From Tectiglobus sp965215755 (GTDB lineage: Bacteria; Pseudomonadota; Alphaproteobacteria; Rhizobiales; Hyphomicrobiaceae), in NCBI GenBank assembly GCA_965215755.1, contig OZ244119.1, positions 186,001-250,000 on the forward strand: DNA of 64,000 bases, in the 5' to 3' direction. This document shows positions 45,454-53,925 of this stretch, piece after piece (positions within the stretch are counted from its first letter, which is position 1; each line of letters begins with the position of its first letter). Under the pieces are notes generated by a model. The model was not told the origin of the DNA. It did not search any database and worked only from the letters and a program-made list of their open reading frames with translations. Position numbers and translations under genes: made by a program.

Positions 45454-47838
45454 TCAGCTTGCGGCTTTCAGGCTGCTACGGCACTTTGAAAGGATGTCAG
45501 CAAGCGCTGCAGGATCAAATGGTTTGGCGAGATAATAGTCCATGCCAGCCGCCAGACAGCGCTCCTGATCCTCCATGAAGGCATTCGCGGTTACGGCCAC
45601 GATCACGGGTGGGGTCATTCCTGAGCCTGCGCATGCCTTGCGGATCTGCTTGGTAGCCAGCAATCCATCCATTTGGGGCATATGAACGTCCATCAGGATC
45701 AAGTCATACTGCTGCCCGGTCTTAAGCGCGTCGGCGACAAGCTCCACCGCCTTGCTGCCGTCCGGGGCACGTGTGATATCGCAGTCCAGGTTCCCCAACA
45801 ACTTGCTGGCCAGCATGGCGTTGATGTCATTGTCTTCCGCCAGTAACACCCTAATTTGTTTGGCTTTTTTTCTATCAGATCGCTGCACGACTGTGCGCTG
45901 ACGAGCAGCATGCGGGCTAGTCCGAAGGCAGGCTTGCTCTGTCAAAAGGTGTAGCATCGAGAGTGGGCGAATAGGCCGGATCAAGTGCTTTGTGAAGCCC
46001 TGATCGAAATAGTCCTGAGAGGAGACCTTCTCTACTGCATTGACCATCACGACACCTTCGATCTGGCGGCCTGGCTGCATCCGCCGGAGGCTCATCAAGA
46101 CAGATCCTGCCTCTTCTGGCGGCTCATTGACATCGACAATGAATAGATCAATCGATGCATGGTCGTTTCCGAGCGCATTGCTGGCCGCCTCCAGCGTGGC
46201 TTCACCGGTCTCGAAAACCGTTGCTCCGAGACTTCTGAGGATGCTTGATAGTGCGCGGCGCTCGATGAGGTGACCTGAAGCGATCAAGATCGCCAACCCA
46301 GTTGAATCATGACGTTGCAGGTCTAAAGTCGGTGCAGGATCATCAATCGATAGTCGGAAATCTGCTATGAACGTTGCCCCACGGCCTGGGGCAGACGTTA
46401 CGCGAATATCACCGTCCATTGCGCGTGCGATCTGACGCGCAATCGCCAGCCCTAATCCAGTCCCGCTCTCGAATTGCCTACCCTTCTCTCCAGCCCGTTC
46501 AAACTCACCGAAGATGCGATCAATATCAGCCTCGTCGAGACCAATTCCGGTGTCTTCAACCGTGATTGACAATTGGCAACTCGAGTCGTCGAAGTTCCCG
46601 ACATCCAACACCGCCGATACGCCGCCACGGTCCGTATACTTGATGGCGTTGCCAACAAGATTGATTAGTACCTGGCGGAAGCGGTTGCGGTCACCTGTTA
46701 CGGACGTCGGTGTGTCAGGGGCGACTGACCATGCAATCTCCAAGTCCTTCTGATGTGCTTGTGGGGCCAACAGCTCAACGACGCTCTGCAGGGTTTCATA
46801 CGGCGAGAACGGCTTGTCTTCCAGAGACAGGTGGCCGGCTTCAATTCGCGAGAAATCCAGGATCTCGTCGATCAGCGACATCAAGGTTTGGGCCGAATGA
46901 TTGACGGCTTCGACGTAGGTTTGCTGCTCCTTGCTCAAACTTGTTTCACGAAGGAGGCCGCCCATACCCAGGATTCCATTCATAGGAGTCCGGATCTCGT
47001 GGCTCATTGATGCCAGAAAACGAGATTTTGCGCGATTGGCTGCCTGCGCCTGGTCGCGCGCAGCAAATAGCTCGCATTCAATTCTCAGCTGCTCTGTAAT
47101 ATCGGTGCCGACAAACTGGCGGTCAAAACCCAGGCCGTCAACTGATGGCACTTCTGTTTCGCGCCACGCAAACCACCTCGGACCATGGATGGTTTCTAAA
47201 ACTGATTGCCGGCCTTCAGCAAACAATAATGACTCTCGCGCAATCGAAACGTGCCGCTCGTCATCGACTTCGGCTTCGGCTTCTTTCGGTCGGTATTCTG
47301 ATTGCAATACGTCATCTGCATCAACGCCAAAAGTCGCGCAAAATGAGCGATTAACGAATGTCAACTTGTTCGTTCCACTACAGGTGTAAATGACATTCTC
47401 TTGCGCATCAAGCAACTCACGCATGTGATGCGAGCTATCATGCATCCGCCAGCGGGCGTCTTCCAATTGCTCGATCCGACGCTCGACACGTCGACCAATT
47501 GTCCTTAGCCGATGAAGCGTTTTCTGTGCTCTTGAACCCGCAGTTGTTGTGCGGTCCATATAGAGTGACAGCAGAAGCAAAGATGCGCCGCCCACGAGCA
47601 TCACCACTGGGAATGATTGCTCGGAACCATTGATTGCAATCCCAAGCAGCAGCAGCACCAGGCCGGCCCAAGCCACCATCAGATGCGCTTGTAGCTGTGA
47701 CAGGGCAAAACCGGTCGCTTTTGCGGCATTGGCGATTGCGACCGCCGTGGAAACACACGCATCACTAGCACGACCCAGCACGCGCGCCGAGGCCCCGCTG
47801 ACCTTCGCCAGCCGCCGGATTTTGTTTCTAAATTTCAA
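45454..47838 (-). CDS. Hybrid sensor histidine kinase with two receiver domains
   Basis: 794 residues, starting at a TTG with AGGAAGCG just before it. Two membrane helices lie near 50-95, then a PAS domain (about 140-250). HisKA with the phospho-acceptor His near 278 (SMSHEIRTPMNGILG) is followed by an ATPase domain. Two receiver domains close it. The first (about 515-630) has lost the N-terminal acidic pair (ILIASGH for the usual DD) and the final Lys, so it is probably a pseudo-receiver. The second (about 665-785) has the acceptor Asp near 716 in LILMDVHMPQMDG. Ligand unknown. Same strand as olsB. Confidence 0.92.
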   Translation of the reverse strand: MKFRNKIRRLAKVSGASARVLGRASDACVSTAVAIANAAKATGFALSQLQAHLMVAWAGLVLLLLGIAINGSEQSFPVVMLVGGASLLLLSLYMDRTTTAGSRAQKTLHRLRTIGRRVERRIEQLEDARWRMHDSSHHMRELLDAQENVIYTCSGTNKLTFVNRSFCATFGVDADDVLQSEYRPKEAEAEVDDERHVSIARESLLFAEGRQSVLETIHGPRWFAWRETEVPSVDGLGFDRQFVGTDITEQLRIECELFAARDQAQAANRAKSRFLASMSHEIRTPMNGILGMGGLLRETSLSKEQQTYVEAVNHSAQTLMSLIDEILDFSRIEAGHLSLEDKPFSPYETLQSVVELLAPQAHQKDLEIAWSVAPDTPTSVTGDRNRFRQVLINLVGNAIKYTDRGGVSAVLDVGNFDDSSCQLSITVEDTGIGLDEADIDRIFGEFERAGEKGRQFESGTGLGLAIARQIARAMDGDIRVTSAPGRGATFIADFRLSIDDPAPTLDLQRHDSTGLAILIASGHLIERRALSSILRSLGATVFETGEATLEAASNALGNDHASIDLFIVDVNEPPEEAGSVLMSLRRMQPGRQIEGVVMVNAVEKVSSQDYFDQGFTKHLIRPIRPLSMLHLLTEQACLRTSPHAARQRTVVQRSDRKKAKQIRVLLAEDNDINAMLASKLLGNLDCDITRAPDGSKAVELVADALKTGQQYDLILMDVHMPQMDGLLATKQIRKACAGSGMTPPVIVAVTANAFMEDQERCLAAGMDYYLAKPFDPAALADILSKCRSSLKAAS

Positions 47839-47998
47839 CGCTTCCTGCTGACCACGGAATTACTTACGCAACCCAACAGGTCATGCATAATAAATCTTGA
47901 CAACTCGTTATATTAATTGGTCAACAAACAATTAATAACTGTCCATCGAATGAATTTTCTATTCGATCTAATTTTATGAAATGATACAACGCCTTGTA

Positions 47999-48047
47999 AT
48001 AGACATTATGTCTATATAGCTCATGGATCGCACAGAATAGACATAAT
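47999..48047 (+). promoter_or_regulatory. AT-rich promoter with 17-bp palindrome and second half-site
   Basis: ATAGACAT-T-ATGTCTAT (47999-48015) is a perfect palindrome that overlaps a TATATA -10 element (48013-48018). ATAGACATAAT recurs at 48037-48047 as a half-site. The two sites lie before and just after the expected start point (about 48025) of a small ORF whose ribosome site GGAG begins at 48048. This is the layout of a repressor-controlled promoter. Confidence 0.6.
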
Positions 48048-48057
48048 GGAGACAACC

Positions 48058-48255
48058 ATGCAGCCGGCCAAAACCGGACTAGCTCACTATAATAGAAACT
48101 TACGGCATGTGCTCATGAATTCAACCTCCGAGTCAGCCACTCAGGCTGTACGGACCAATATGTTCAGAGCCTCATTGGTTGACAATCCCCTGGGCGAGCG
48201 CAGCTCCATCAACAAAGCCCTGACAACGGTTCGGGAGCGAGACTTCACCAAGTGA
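48058..48255 (+). CDS. Small ORF behind palindromic promoter (unknown)
   Basis: 65 residues from the ATG at 48058, with GGAG 6 bases before it. The product is polar and basic (MQPAKTGLAHYNRNLRHVLM at the start, TTVRERDFTK at the end) and has no hydrophobic segment or known motif. The ribosome site and promoter with palindrome argue that it is real; the lack of family and short length argue against. The ATG at 48046 lies within the half-site and is less likely. An imperfect hairpin follows at 48283-48303. Confidence 0.5.
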   Translation: MQPAKTGLAHYNRNLRHVLMNSTSESATQAVRTNMFRASLVDNPLGERSSINKALTTVRERDFTK

Positions 48256-48699
48256 ACTTGCGCCGACGTCTATGATGGACAGAGCTGCGGGTTCAAAGCA
48301 GCTTCCTCCTCTGTCTATTCTTGCACGCATCTCTTCGTGCATTTTCGCCTGAATTCTCCTGTTCGCCCGTCTCTCGTTTTTGGCAGCACTGTCACTGCAC
48401 CTTGCCTCAGGCATTGGTGTGATGATAACTGACGACACCTGTCTCGGCTATCGAGGACGCCGCTCAGCGTTTGTCAGGAGTATCGCCTGCCCATTTGACT
48501 GCTGATTTCCAGTTCTCAGTGCGTCTTGAATGGTCGAACTATGCTATTTCGGGCCACTTCCTCGGTAGTTTCAGCGGGTGACATTCCGGACCTGAACGAC
48601 TTCCACACCGTGATGGGGCGGTCATGATCGCCCAAGTCGTCCGACTTGCGTCCCAACACAGACAATGGACCGCCGGTAGAGCGGAAGGGACCAGAGGCT
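48256..48699. other. Intergenic region upstream of the TauE/SafE gene
   Basis: About 440 bases with no convincing gene. It contains a short hairpin AGCTGC / GCAGCT (48283-48303) after the small ORF. A minus-strand frame at 48172-48438 starts in an RRANRRIQAK region, but no motif, ribosome site or partner supports it. Confidence 0.4.
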
Positions 48700-49434
48700 A
48701 TGAGCTGGGATTTTTTGCTTTTCGTCGCTGCTGGCGCTCTTGCGGGCGGCTTCGTGAATGGTTTGGCTGGGTTCGGAACCGGGATCACGGCGCTTGGGCT
48801 TTGGCTTTATGTGCTTTCGCCGTCTGTCGCAGCTACGCTCGTGGTCGTATGCTCCGCCGCCGCCCAGGTCCAGACGCTGCCGCGCATCTGGCACGCAATC
48901 CAACCCTCTAGGGTGTTGCCCTTTATAGTACCCGGCCTTTTGGCGGTGCCACTGGGCACTTTTTTACTAACGTTCATTGATGTTCGGGTCTTTAAGCTCA
49001 GCATTGCCGCATTGCTGATTAGTTATGCAGCTTACTCCCTTCTCCTGCGCGGACGCTCAGCAATGACCTGGGGCGGCCGCCCGGCTGACATGTCTGTGGG
49101 CTTCACTGGCGGCTTGCTTGGCGGTCTGGCAGGATTGTCCGGCCCGCCATTGACCGTCTGGGGCGACCTGCGCGGCTGGACGAAAGAGGAAAAGCGCAGC
49201 ACATTCCAAACGTTCAATCTCTCGATATTGATGGCAGCCCTGGCCTCTCATTTTCTAGCGGGCCTCTTTACGACGGATTTGTTGGTTGCTGTGGCTGTCG
49301 CTTTACCGGCGACATTTCCTGGGGCCTGGATCGGCGCAGCAATTTACGCAAGGGTCAGTGACAAGCGATTCAACGAGATCATCCTCGTATTACTCGCAGT
49401 CTCGGGGATCGTACTGATCTGGACGAACATCTAG
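48700..49434 (+). CDS. TauE/SafE-family membrane permease
   Basis: 244 residues from the ATG at 48700 with GAGG 4 bases upstream. Seven or eight helices; the first carries GFVNGLAGFGTGITALGLWL. The second repeat carries the related GFTGGLLGGLAGLSGPPLTV, the hallmark of the family. These proteins are thought to export sulfite, sulfoacetate or other organosulfur anions. No sulfur genes adjoin, so the substrate is open. Confidence 0.9.
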   Translation: MSWDFLLFVAAGALAGGFVNGLAGFGTGITALGLWLYVLSPSVAATLVVVCSAAAQVQTLPRIWHAIQPSRVLPFIVPGLLAVPLGTFLLTFIDVRVFKLSIAALLISYAAYSLLLRGRSAMTWGGRPADMSVGFTGGLLGGLAGLSGPPLTVWGDLRGWTKEEKRSTFQTFNLSILMAALASHFLAGLFTTDLLVAVAVALPATFPGAWIGAAIYARVSDKRFNEIILVLLAVSGIVLIWTNI

Positions 49435-49519
49435 CGCATCTTTGCACCTTGCTTCGTCTTCGCTTCTGTTCCGAGTATGGTCGCGATGACTTTGCACCGC
49501 GTTCAATCTGGAAGAGACG

Positions 49520-50407
49520 ATGAAACTCACACTATTAGGTACTGGCACTCCGGCTCCATCCCTCAAGCGAATGGGTTCCGGCTATGTTCTTGAAATCGGT
49601 GATGATGTCATCGTTATTGATCACGGTCCGGGTGCACATCATCGGTTTCTCCAGTCCGGTCGACGGGCCATTGATGTCACACACTGTTTTATCAGCCACT
49701 TGCACTACGATCATTTTATCGATCTCCCAAGGCTGCTGATGACAAGATGGGACCAAGGATCGGGCAAGATCCCGGAATTGGAGATTTTCGGACCTGATCC
49801 GATCGCGCAGATCATCGGCTCACTGATCGGCACGCAAGGGATCTTCGCCGCCGACATTAAGGCTCGCACACAACACGAGATGAGCCTTGAAATCTTTAAG
49901 GCCAGAGGCGGCGAACATGAGCGGCAACCGCCGCGGCCGATTGTCAAACAACTCGCGCCAGGTGCCGCCGTCGAAGGATCCAGTTGGCGGGTGACGGTTG
50001 GATCTGGCTGGCACGCGGAGCCATTCCTCAACTGCCTAGCCTATCGTTTTGACACGGATGAAGGCTCGGTATGCTATAGTGGCGATAGTGGGGGTGTCTG
50101 CCCCGACATTATCAGCCTGGCCGAAGGTTGCGATATTCTCATTCATATGAACCACTTTTTCTCCGGAACTGAGCCCGGGGACGTCTATCGCCGCTCATGT
50201 GGCAACCATATCGATACAGCCCAGGTTGCGAAGGAAGCTGGCGTTGGAACAGTGGTTCTGACCCATATGACCGACCAGATCGATCAGGTCAGGGTGCGCG
50301 AACAGATCATTCGCGAGATGTCAAAAATCTATGATGGCCATATAATTTGGGGCGAGGACCTGATGGACGTTCCAATAGAGCCGGCACCTTTGCTGCGGAT
50401 CGACTAG
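49520..50407 (+). CDS. Metallo-beta-lactamase-fold hydrolase (RNase Z-like subgroup)
   Basis: 295 residues, cytoplasmic. Metal motif HLHYDHFIDLPR (HxHxDH) near 63-74, with the first strand MKLTLLGTGTPAPSLKRMGS typical of RNase Z/arylsulfatase-type members. Further ligands are an Asp in CYSGDSGGV and a His in VVLTHMTDQ near the C-terminus. The GSGYVLEI opening suggests a small-molecule hydrolase rather than tRNA processing, but this is not certain. Stands alone between the permease and the TRAP operon. Confidence 0.88.
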   Translation: MKLTLLGTGTPAPSLKRMGSGYVLEIGDDVIVIDHGPGAHHRFLQSGRRAIDVTHCFISHLHYDHFIDLPRLLMTRWDQGSGKIPELEIFGPDPIAQIIGSLIGTQGIFAADIKARTQHEMSLEIFKARGGEHERQPPRPIVKQLAPGAAVEGSSWRVTVGSGWHAEPFLNCLAYRFDTDEGSVCYSGDSGGVCPDIISLAEGCDILIHMNHFFSGTEPGDVYRRSCGNHIDTAQVAKEAGVGTVVLTHMTDQIDQVRVREQIIREMSKIYDGHIIWGEDLMDVPIEPAPLLRID

Positions 50408-50776
50408 GGCAGGTCTGTTGCTGAGGGCAGCGCCACCGCAAGTTTCTATGATGCAGGCGGGTGGTGACACGAACCCTACTCCACTCAGTTGATTGACAAT
50501 TTCATGTTTCGCGCGCGTGCGCTTTGCCCTTTCGACCAGATGCGACCATAACATTGGTCTTAATAGGGGGTTTGGGCGGCAAAATCGGAGATTTTTGCCA
50601 AAAATTGGTGCAGTCCAGGCCCAGCAGAACAACAGTTATCACCGTAGCATAGAATTGTCTTGCCTGAACGGCTACTTAGCCGCCAGAATAGAACGAAGTT
50701 GACGGCAAGAGATCAACGACTGTAAACGCTACGCTTCTACGACTTAAGTAGAACACATGAAGGAATCGGAGGAAGA
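50408..50776. other. Intergenic region upstream of the TRAP operon
   Basis: About 370 bases without a gene. It holds the likely TRAP promoter (50699-50726) and a small hairpin CGGCT / AGCCG (50670-50683). Nothing else recognised. Confidence 0.5.
50699..50726 (+). promoter_or_regulatory. Likely promoter of the TRAP operon
   Basis: TTGACG (50699-50704) and TGTAAA (50721-50726) are separated by 16 bases; transcription would start near 50733, 44 bases before the dctP ATG. Confidence 0.5.
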
Positions 50777-51907
50777 ATGTCTAAATCCATTTCGCAACTC
50801 GCCAAGCGCGTTGGCCTGTTCGCAGGTACAACAGCACTCGCGGGTGCGCTTGCCGGTGCAAGCGCGATGGCTGAAGTCACGATCCGCATTGCGTCGGATA
50901 CTGTTGGCCCGCCACACCCAGCCGGTATTGCCATGGAAATCTTCAAAGAGAAGGTTGAAGCGGCTATTCCTGGCAGTAAAGTTCGTATCTACGTATCGTC
51001 TTCGCTGTACAAGAACCCAGAAGCTGTAGAAGCTATGACCGAGGGCAACCTCGAAATGGCATGGGGACAGTTCGGCAAGACTGCAATCCTTGACCCTTGG
51101 ACTAACGTTGTTCTTGGCCCGATGTTGCTGACAACACCTGGCGCGATCAACTCGCTCGACAGCTTCGAGACTTTCAAGATGCTGCAGGCGCGCTTCAGCA
51201 AGGTCCATGACGTAACAATCTTCGGCTCAGCTCACCTCAGCTTCTACATGGGTGCTGGTTCCGGCTCGCGCCTGATGAAGCCAGATGACTTCAAAGGCAA
51301 GAAGATCCGCTCTATGGGTCCTGCCGAAAACGCGATGCTTCGCGCATTTGGTGCGAACCCGACAACAATGGCTTTCGGTGACGTTCCACCGGCGCTTGAA
51401 ACCAAGGTCATTGACGGCCTGCTGACCAGTCTCGGTGGTTTCAACAAAGTCAAGGAACAGGCACCATTCTACACCATTGCCGGCATCAACGGCATTGTTG
51501 GCGACTACTACTACATCGCCGGCTCGAACAAGTGGTGGAAGAAGCTGAAGCCTGAGCATCAGGCAACCATCCAGAAGATCCTGGTCGAAGAAGTTCTGCC
51601 TTGGGCGAAGCGCGCTAACTTCTGCAACGATAAGCGCCTGATCGATAAGTTTGGCACTAAGGATCCCTCCAAGCCAGGCATCTACATCATGACCTCTGCA
51701 GAAGCAAAGGCCATGGCCGACAAGCTTGGTTCTGCCACAACAGATTGGATCAAGAAGAACACGCCAGCTGACGCTGACAAGTGGGTCGACAAGTTTGCCG
51801 AGGAAGCCAAGGCGGCTGTTGCAGCCAACCCAGTCGGCAGCAACTGGCTCGAAAAGACCGATTGTGCGAAGCTGGAGCCCATCTTCGCAAAGTACAGCAA
51901 GAAGTAA
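50777..51907 (+). CDS. TRAP transporter solute-binding protein (DctP type)
   Basis: Periplasmic receptor, 376 residues, with a signal peptide (LFAGTTALAGALAGASAMA, cleavage at AMA-EV). The mature start EVTIRIASDTVGPPHPAGIA and the binding-site region FKGKKIRSMGPAENAMLRAF (with the Arg that holds a carboxylate) are typical of DctP receptors. A strong ribosome site (GGAGGAAGA) precedes the ATG. The substrate is probably an organic acid, exact identity unknown. A terminator just after the gene would allow more receptor than membrane subunits. Confidence 0.92.
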   Translation: MSKSISQLAKRVGLFAGTTALAGALAGASAMAEVTIRIASDTVGPPHPAGIAMEIFKEKVEAAIPGSKVRIYVSSSLYKNPEAVEAMTEGNLEMAWGQFGKTAILDPWTNVVLGPMLLTTPGAINSLDSFETFKMLQARFSKVHDVTIFGSAHLSFYMGAGSGSRLMKPDDFKGKKIRSMGPAENAMLRAFGANPTTMAFGDVPPALETKVIDGLLTSLGGFNKVKEQAPFYTIAGINGIVGDYYYIAGSNKWWKKLKPEHQATIQKILVEEVLPWAKRANFCNDKRLIDKFGTKDPSKPGIYIMTSAEAKAMADKLGSATTDWIKKNTPADADKWVDKFAEEAKAAVAANPVGSNWLEKTDCAKLEPIFAKYSKK

Positions 51908-51927
51908 CAACTTCTGATCGATTGCCC

Positions 51928-51960
51928 GGCCGGTTTAACTCAAACCGGCCGCTTCTTTTT
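51928..51960 (+). terminator. Intra-operon terminator after the binding-protein gene
   Basis: GGCCGGTTT and AAACCGGCC form a perfect 9-bp stem with a 5-base loop, followed by GCTTCTTTTT. It lies between the receptor and small-subunit genes of the TRAP transporter and probably gives partial read-through. Confidence 0.9.
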
Positions 51961-52008
51961 CGGGACTACTACATCAACGCAAGGCAATTCCGCAGGCAGG
52001 GGGGATAC

Positions 52009-52575
52009 ATGGCTGGGGTCGATTGGGTCGTCGATAAGCTCTATCGAGCGTTTCGGTTCTTACTAGACTACGTCGTCGGTTATAGTGCTGTCGTCATTAT
52101 GCTGGTCGGTACCTGCCTTGCCGTCGCAGAGGTCATGAGGCGCTACGTTTTCGGCCTCGTGTTTGATTGGGGCCAGGACGCTGTGACCTACGGGATGGTT
52201 GGCTCCATCTTTCTTTACTTCGCAGTGACACAAGCCCGCCGCTCACATCTGAGGATGTCGGCCGTTATGGACGCGCTTGAGCAAGCCGGCTGGGCTCGCT
52301 TTGTGATGATCGTAAGGACAATAATAACGTCCATTTCGGTCGTCGTTTACAGCGCGATTGCCTATTGGGGCATTCCAACTCTCGAACGCTCAATGATGCT
52401 GGGACGCAAAACACAGAGTATGGTTCTCGTGATTTGGCCGTTCCAAGCCATTCTGATCATCGCTTTTACACTGCTGGCACTCGTATGCCTGTTCCAACTC
52501 TACCAGGACGTCCGTGCACTCATGGGCAAAAAAGTCTTTGAGTGGGCTCCCACTGAAGAAGGGATTGAGATCTAA
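52009..52575 (+). CDS. TRAP transporter small permease (DctQ type)
   Basis: 188 residues with four predicted helices, from the ATG at 52009 with a G-run (GGGGGG) upstream. An Arg-rich stretch follows helix 1 (VMRRYVF), and GQDAVTYGMVGSIFLYFAVT is a common DctQ pattern. It forms the membrane complex with the large subunit, starting 3 bases after this stop. An in-frame sequence reaches back into the binding-protein gene, but that part is a shadow. Confidence 0.92.
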   Translation: MAGVDWVVDKLYRAFRFLLDYVVGYSAVVIMLVGTCLAVAEVMRRYVFGLVFDWGQDAVTYGMVGSIFLYFAVTQARRSHLRMSAVMDALEQAGWARFVMIVRTIITSISVVVYSAIAYWGIPTLERSMMLGRKTQSMVLVIWPFQAILIIAFTLLALVCLFQLYQDVRALMGKKVFEWAPTEEGIEI

Positions 52576-52577
52576 TC

Positions 52578-53861
52578 ATGGGCGTACTTGGACCCGCACT
52601 TCTTGCTGCTCTCGCACTCGGTGCACCGATCGCGATGGCGCTGATATCGATCACCGTTGGCTTTATTGTTTACGACCCACTGCTTTCTGAAGCAGCGATC
52701 TTCAGGTCGTTCTTCAGCTTCGTAAACAAATACACGCTGATGGCGATTCCGTTCTTTATCTTCGCCGGCTTCCTAATGGAGCGGACTGGTCTGATCGCCA
52801 AGCTCTTCCGATTTGCGGATGCTCTTGTCGGCTGGGTTCCTGGTGGATTCGCCTACGCGACGATCCTGGCAGCCGTTATGTTCGGCGCAATTTCAGGATC
52901 CTCAACGGCGATGGCGGCCGCGATGGGCGTGGTAGCCTATCCGGAGATGATCAAACGGGGTTATCCGAAGTGGATGGCTGCTGGCGTGATCGCAACTGGC
53001 GGCGGCATCGCAATCCTCATTCCGCCGAGCATTACACTCATCCTGTACGGCGTGCTCACGGACGAGTCGATCGTCAAGCTGTTCTTCGCGGGCGTTATTC
53101 CAGGCCTCATGCTGGCCTTTAGTGACGCAATTATCGTGATGACCATGGCGCTAGTTATCAAACTGCCAGCCGCCAACTTTAGCTGGAAGGAACTTCGCGA
53201 CGCTGCTCTCGATGCACTTCCGGCGCTGCTCATGCCGGTGTTTGTTCTCGGTGCTCTTTATGGAGGTGTGCTAACGCCGACAGAGTCAGGAGCCGGCGCT
53301 TGCGCCTATGCCTTGGTATACGGCTTCATTTCTATGCGCGGGAAATTCTTTAAGCAGATGCTTGCCGCGACTGAACGCGCAGTGAACCTCACAGCAATCT
53401 TGTTCTTCCTGCTCGGTGGTGTCGGTATCTTCCAGTTCCTGTTAGCCAACCAGGGATGGCCTCAAGATATCGCAACCTGGGTTACCGGTATGGGGCTATC
53501 GCCTCTTGGTTTCCTAGCGGTGCTCATGATCGTTCTCTTGTTCCTGTCGATGTTCCTGACAGGTGTTGCGATCCTTGTGCTGGTTGTTCCGATCATCTAC
53601 CCGGTATCACTGTCGCTTGGCATCGACCCGATTCATCTCGGAATTCTCTTCGCACTCTGTATCGAGATGGGCGCGGTCATTCCTCCTGTGGGTCTGAACT
53701 TGTTTGCTGTGAGCGGGACGACAGGGGTGCCTGTGACAACCGTCATGCGCGGGTCGTTCCCGTTCCTTTGCACAGACAGCTGCGTTCTAATGCTGTGCAT
53801 GTTCTTCCCGATCATCACGCTTTGGTTGCCAAACCAAGCGGTGCAGTCAGTGTTTGGATAG
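52578..53861 (+). CDS. TRAP transporter large permease (DctM type)
   Basis: 427 residues, about 12 helices. Conserved stretches include AAMGVVAYPEMIKRGYPKWM and GGGIAILIPPSITLILYGVL. The C-terminal half has GAVIPPVGLNLFAVSGT. It carries the Na+-coupled transport path of the tripartite system. Last gene of the operon; a hairpin (53880-53900) follows. Confidence 0.95.
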   Translation: MGVLGPALLAALALGAPIAMALISITVGFIVYDPLLSEAAIFRSFFSFVNKYTLMAIPFFIFAGFLMERTGLIAKLFRFADALVGWVPGGFAYATILAAVMFGAISGSSTAMAAAMGVVAYPEMIKRGYPKWMAAGVIATGGGIAILIPPSITLILYGVLTDESIVKLFFAGVIPGLMLAFSDAIIVMTMALVIKLPAANFSWKELRDAALDALPALLMPVFVLGALYGGVLTPTESGAGACAYALVYGFISMRGKFFKQMLAATERAVNLTAILFFLLGGVGIFQFLLANQGWPQDIATWVTGMGLSPLGFLAVLMIVLLFLSMFLTGVAILVLVVPIIYPVSLSLGIDPIHLGILFALCIEMGAVIPPVGLNLFAVSGTTGVPVTTVMRGSFPFLCTDSCVLMLCMFFPIITLWLPNQAVQSVFG

Positions 53862-53879
53862 GTCGGACAACAACAATAG

Positions 53880-53900
53880 CTGCGGCAGATCCTGCCGCAG
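53880..53900. terminator. Hairpin between convergent dctM and amidase genes
   Basis: CTGCGGCA, GATCC, TGCCGCAG: perfect 8-bp stem between the two stop codons. It lacks a T-tract on both strands, so termination strength is uncertain. Confidence 0.5.
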
Positions 53901-53925
53901 TCGCACGTCTCAACCCAATTGAAGG

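Noticed and set aside
48172..48438. Minus-strand frame of 88 codons that begins in a basic RRANRRIQAK region, faintly like a PilZ N-terminus
   Set aside because: No full PilZ motif, no ribosome site, overlaps the better supported small ORF on the plus strand.
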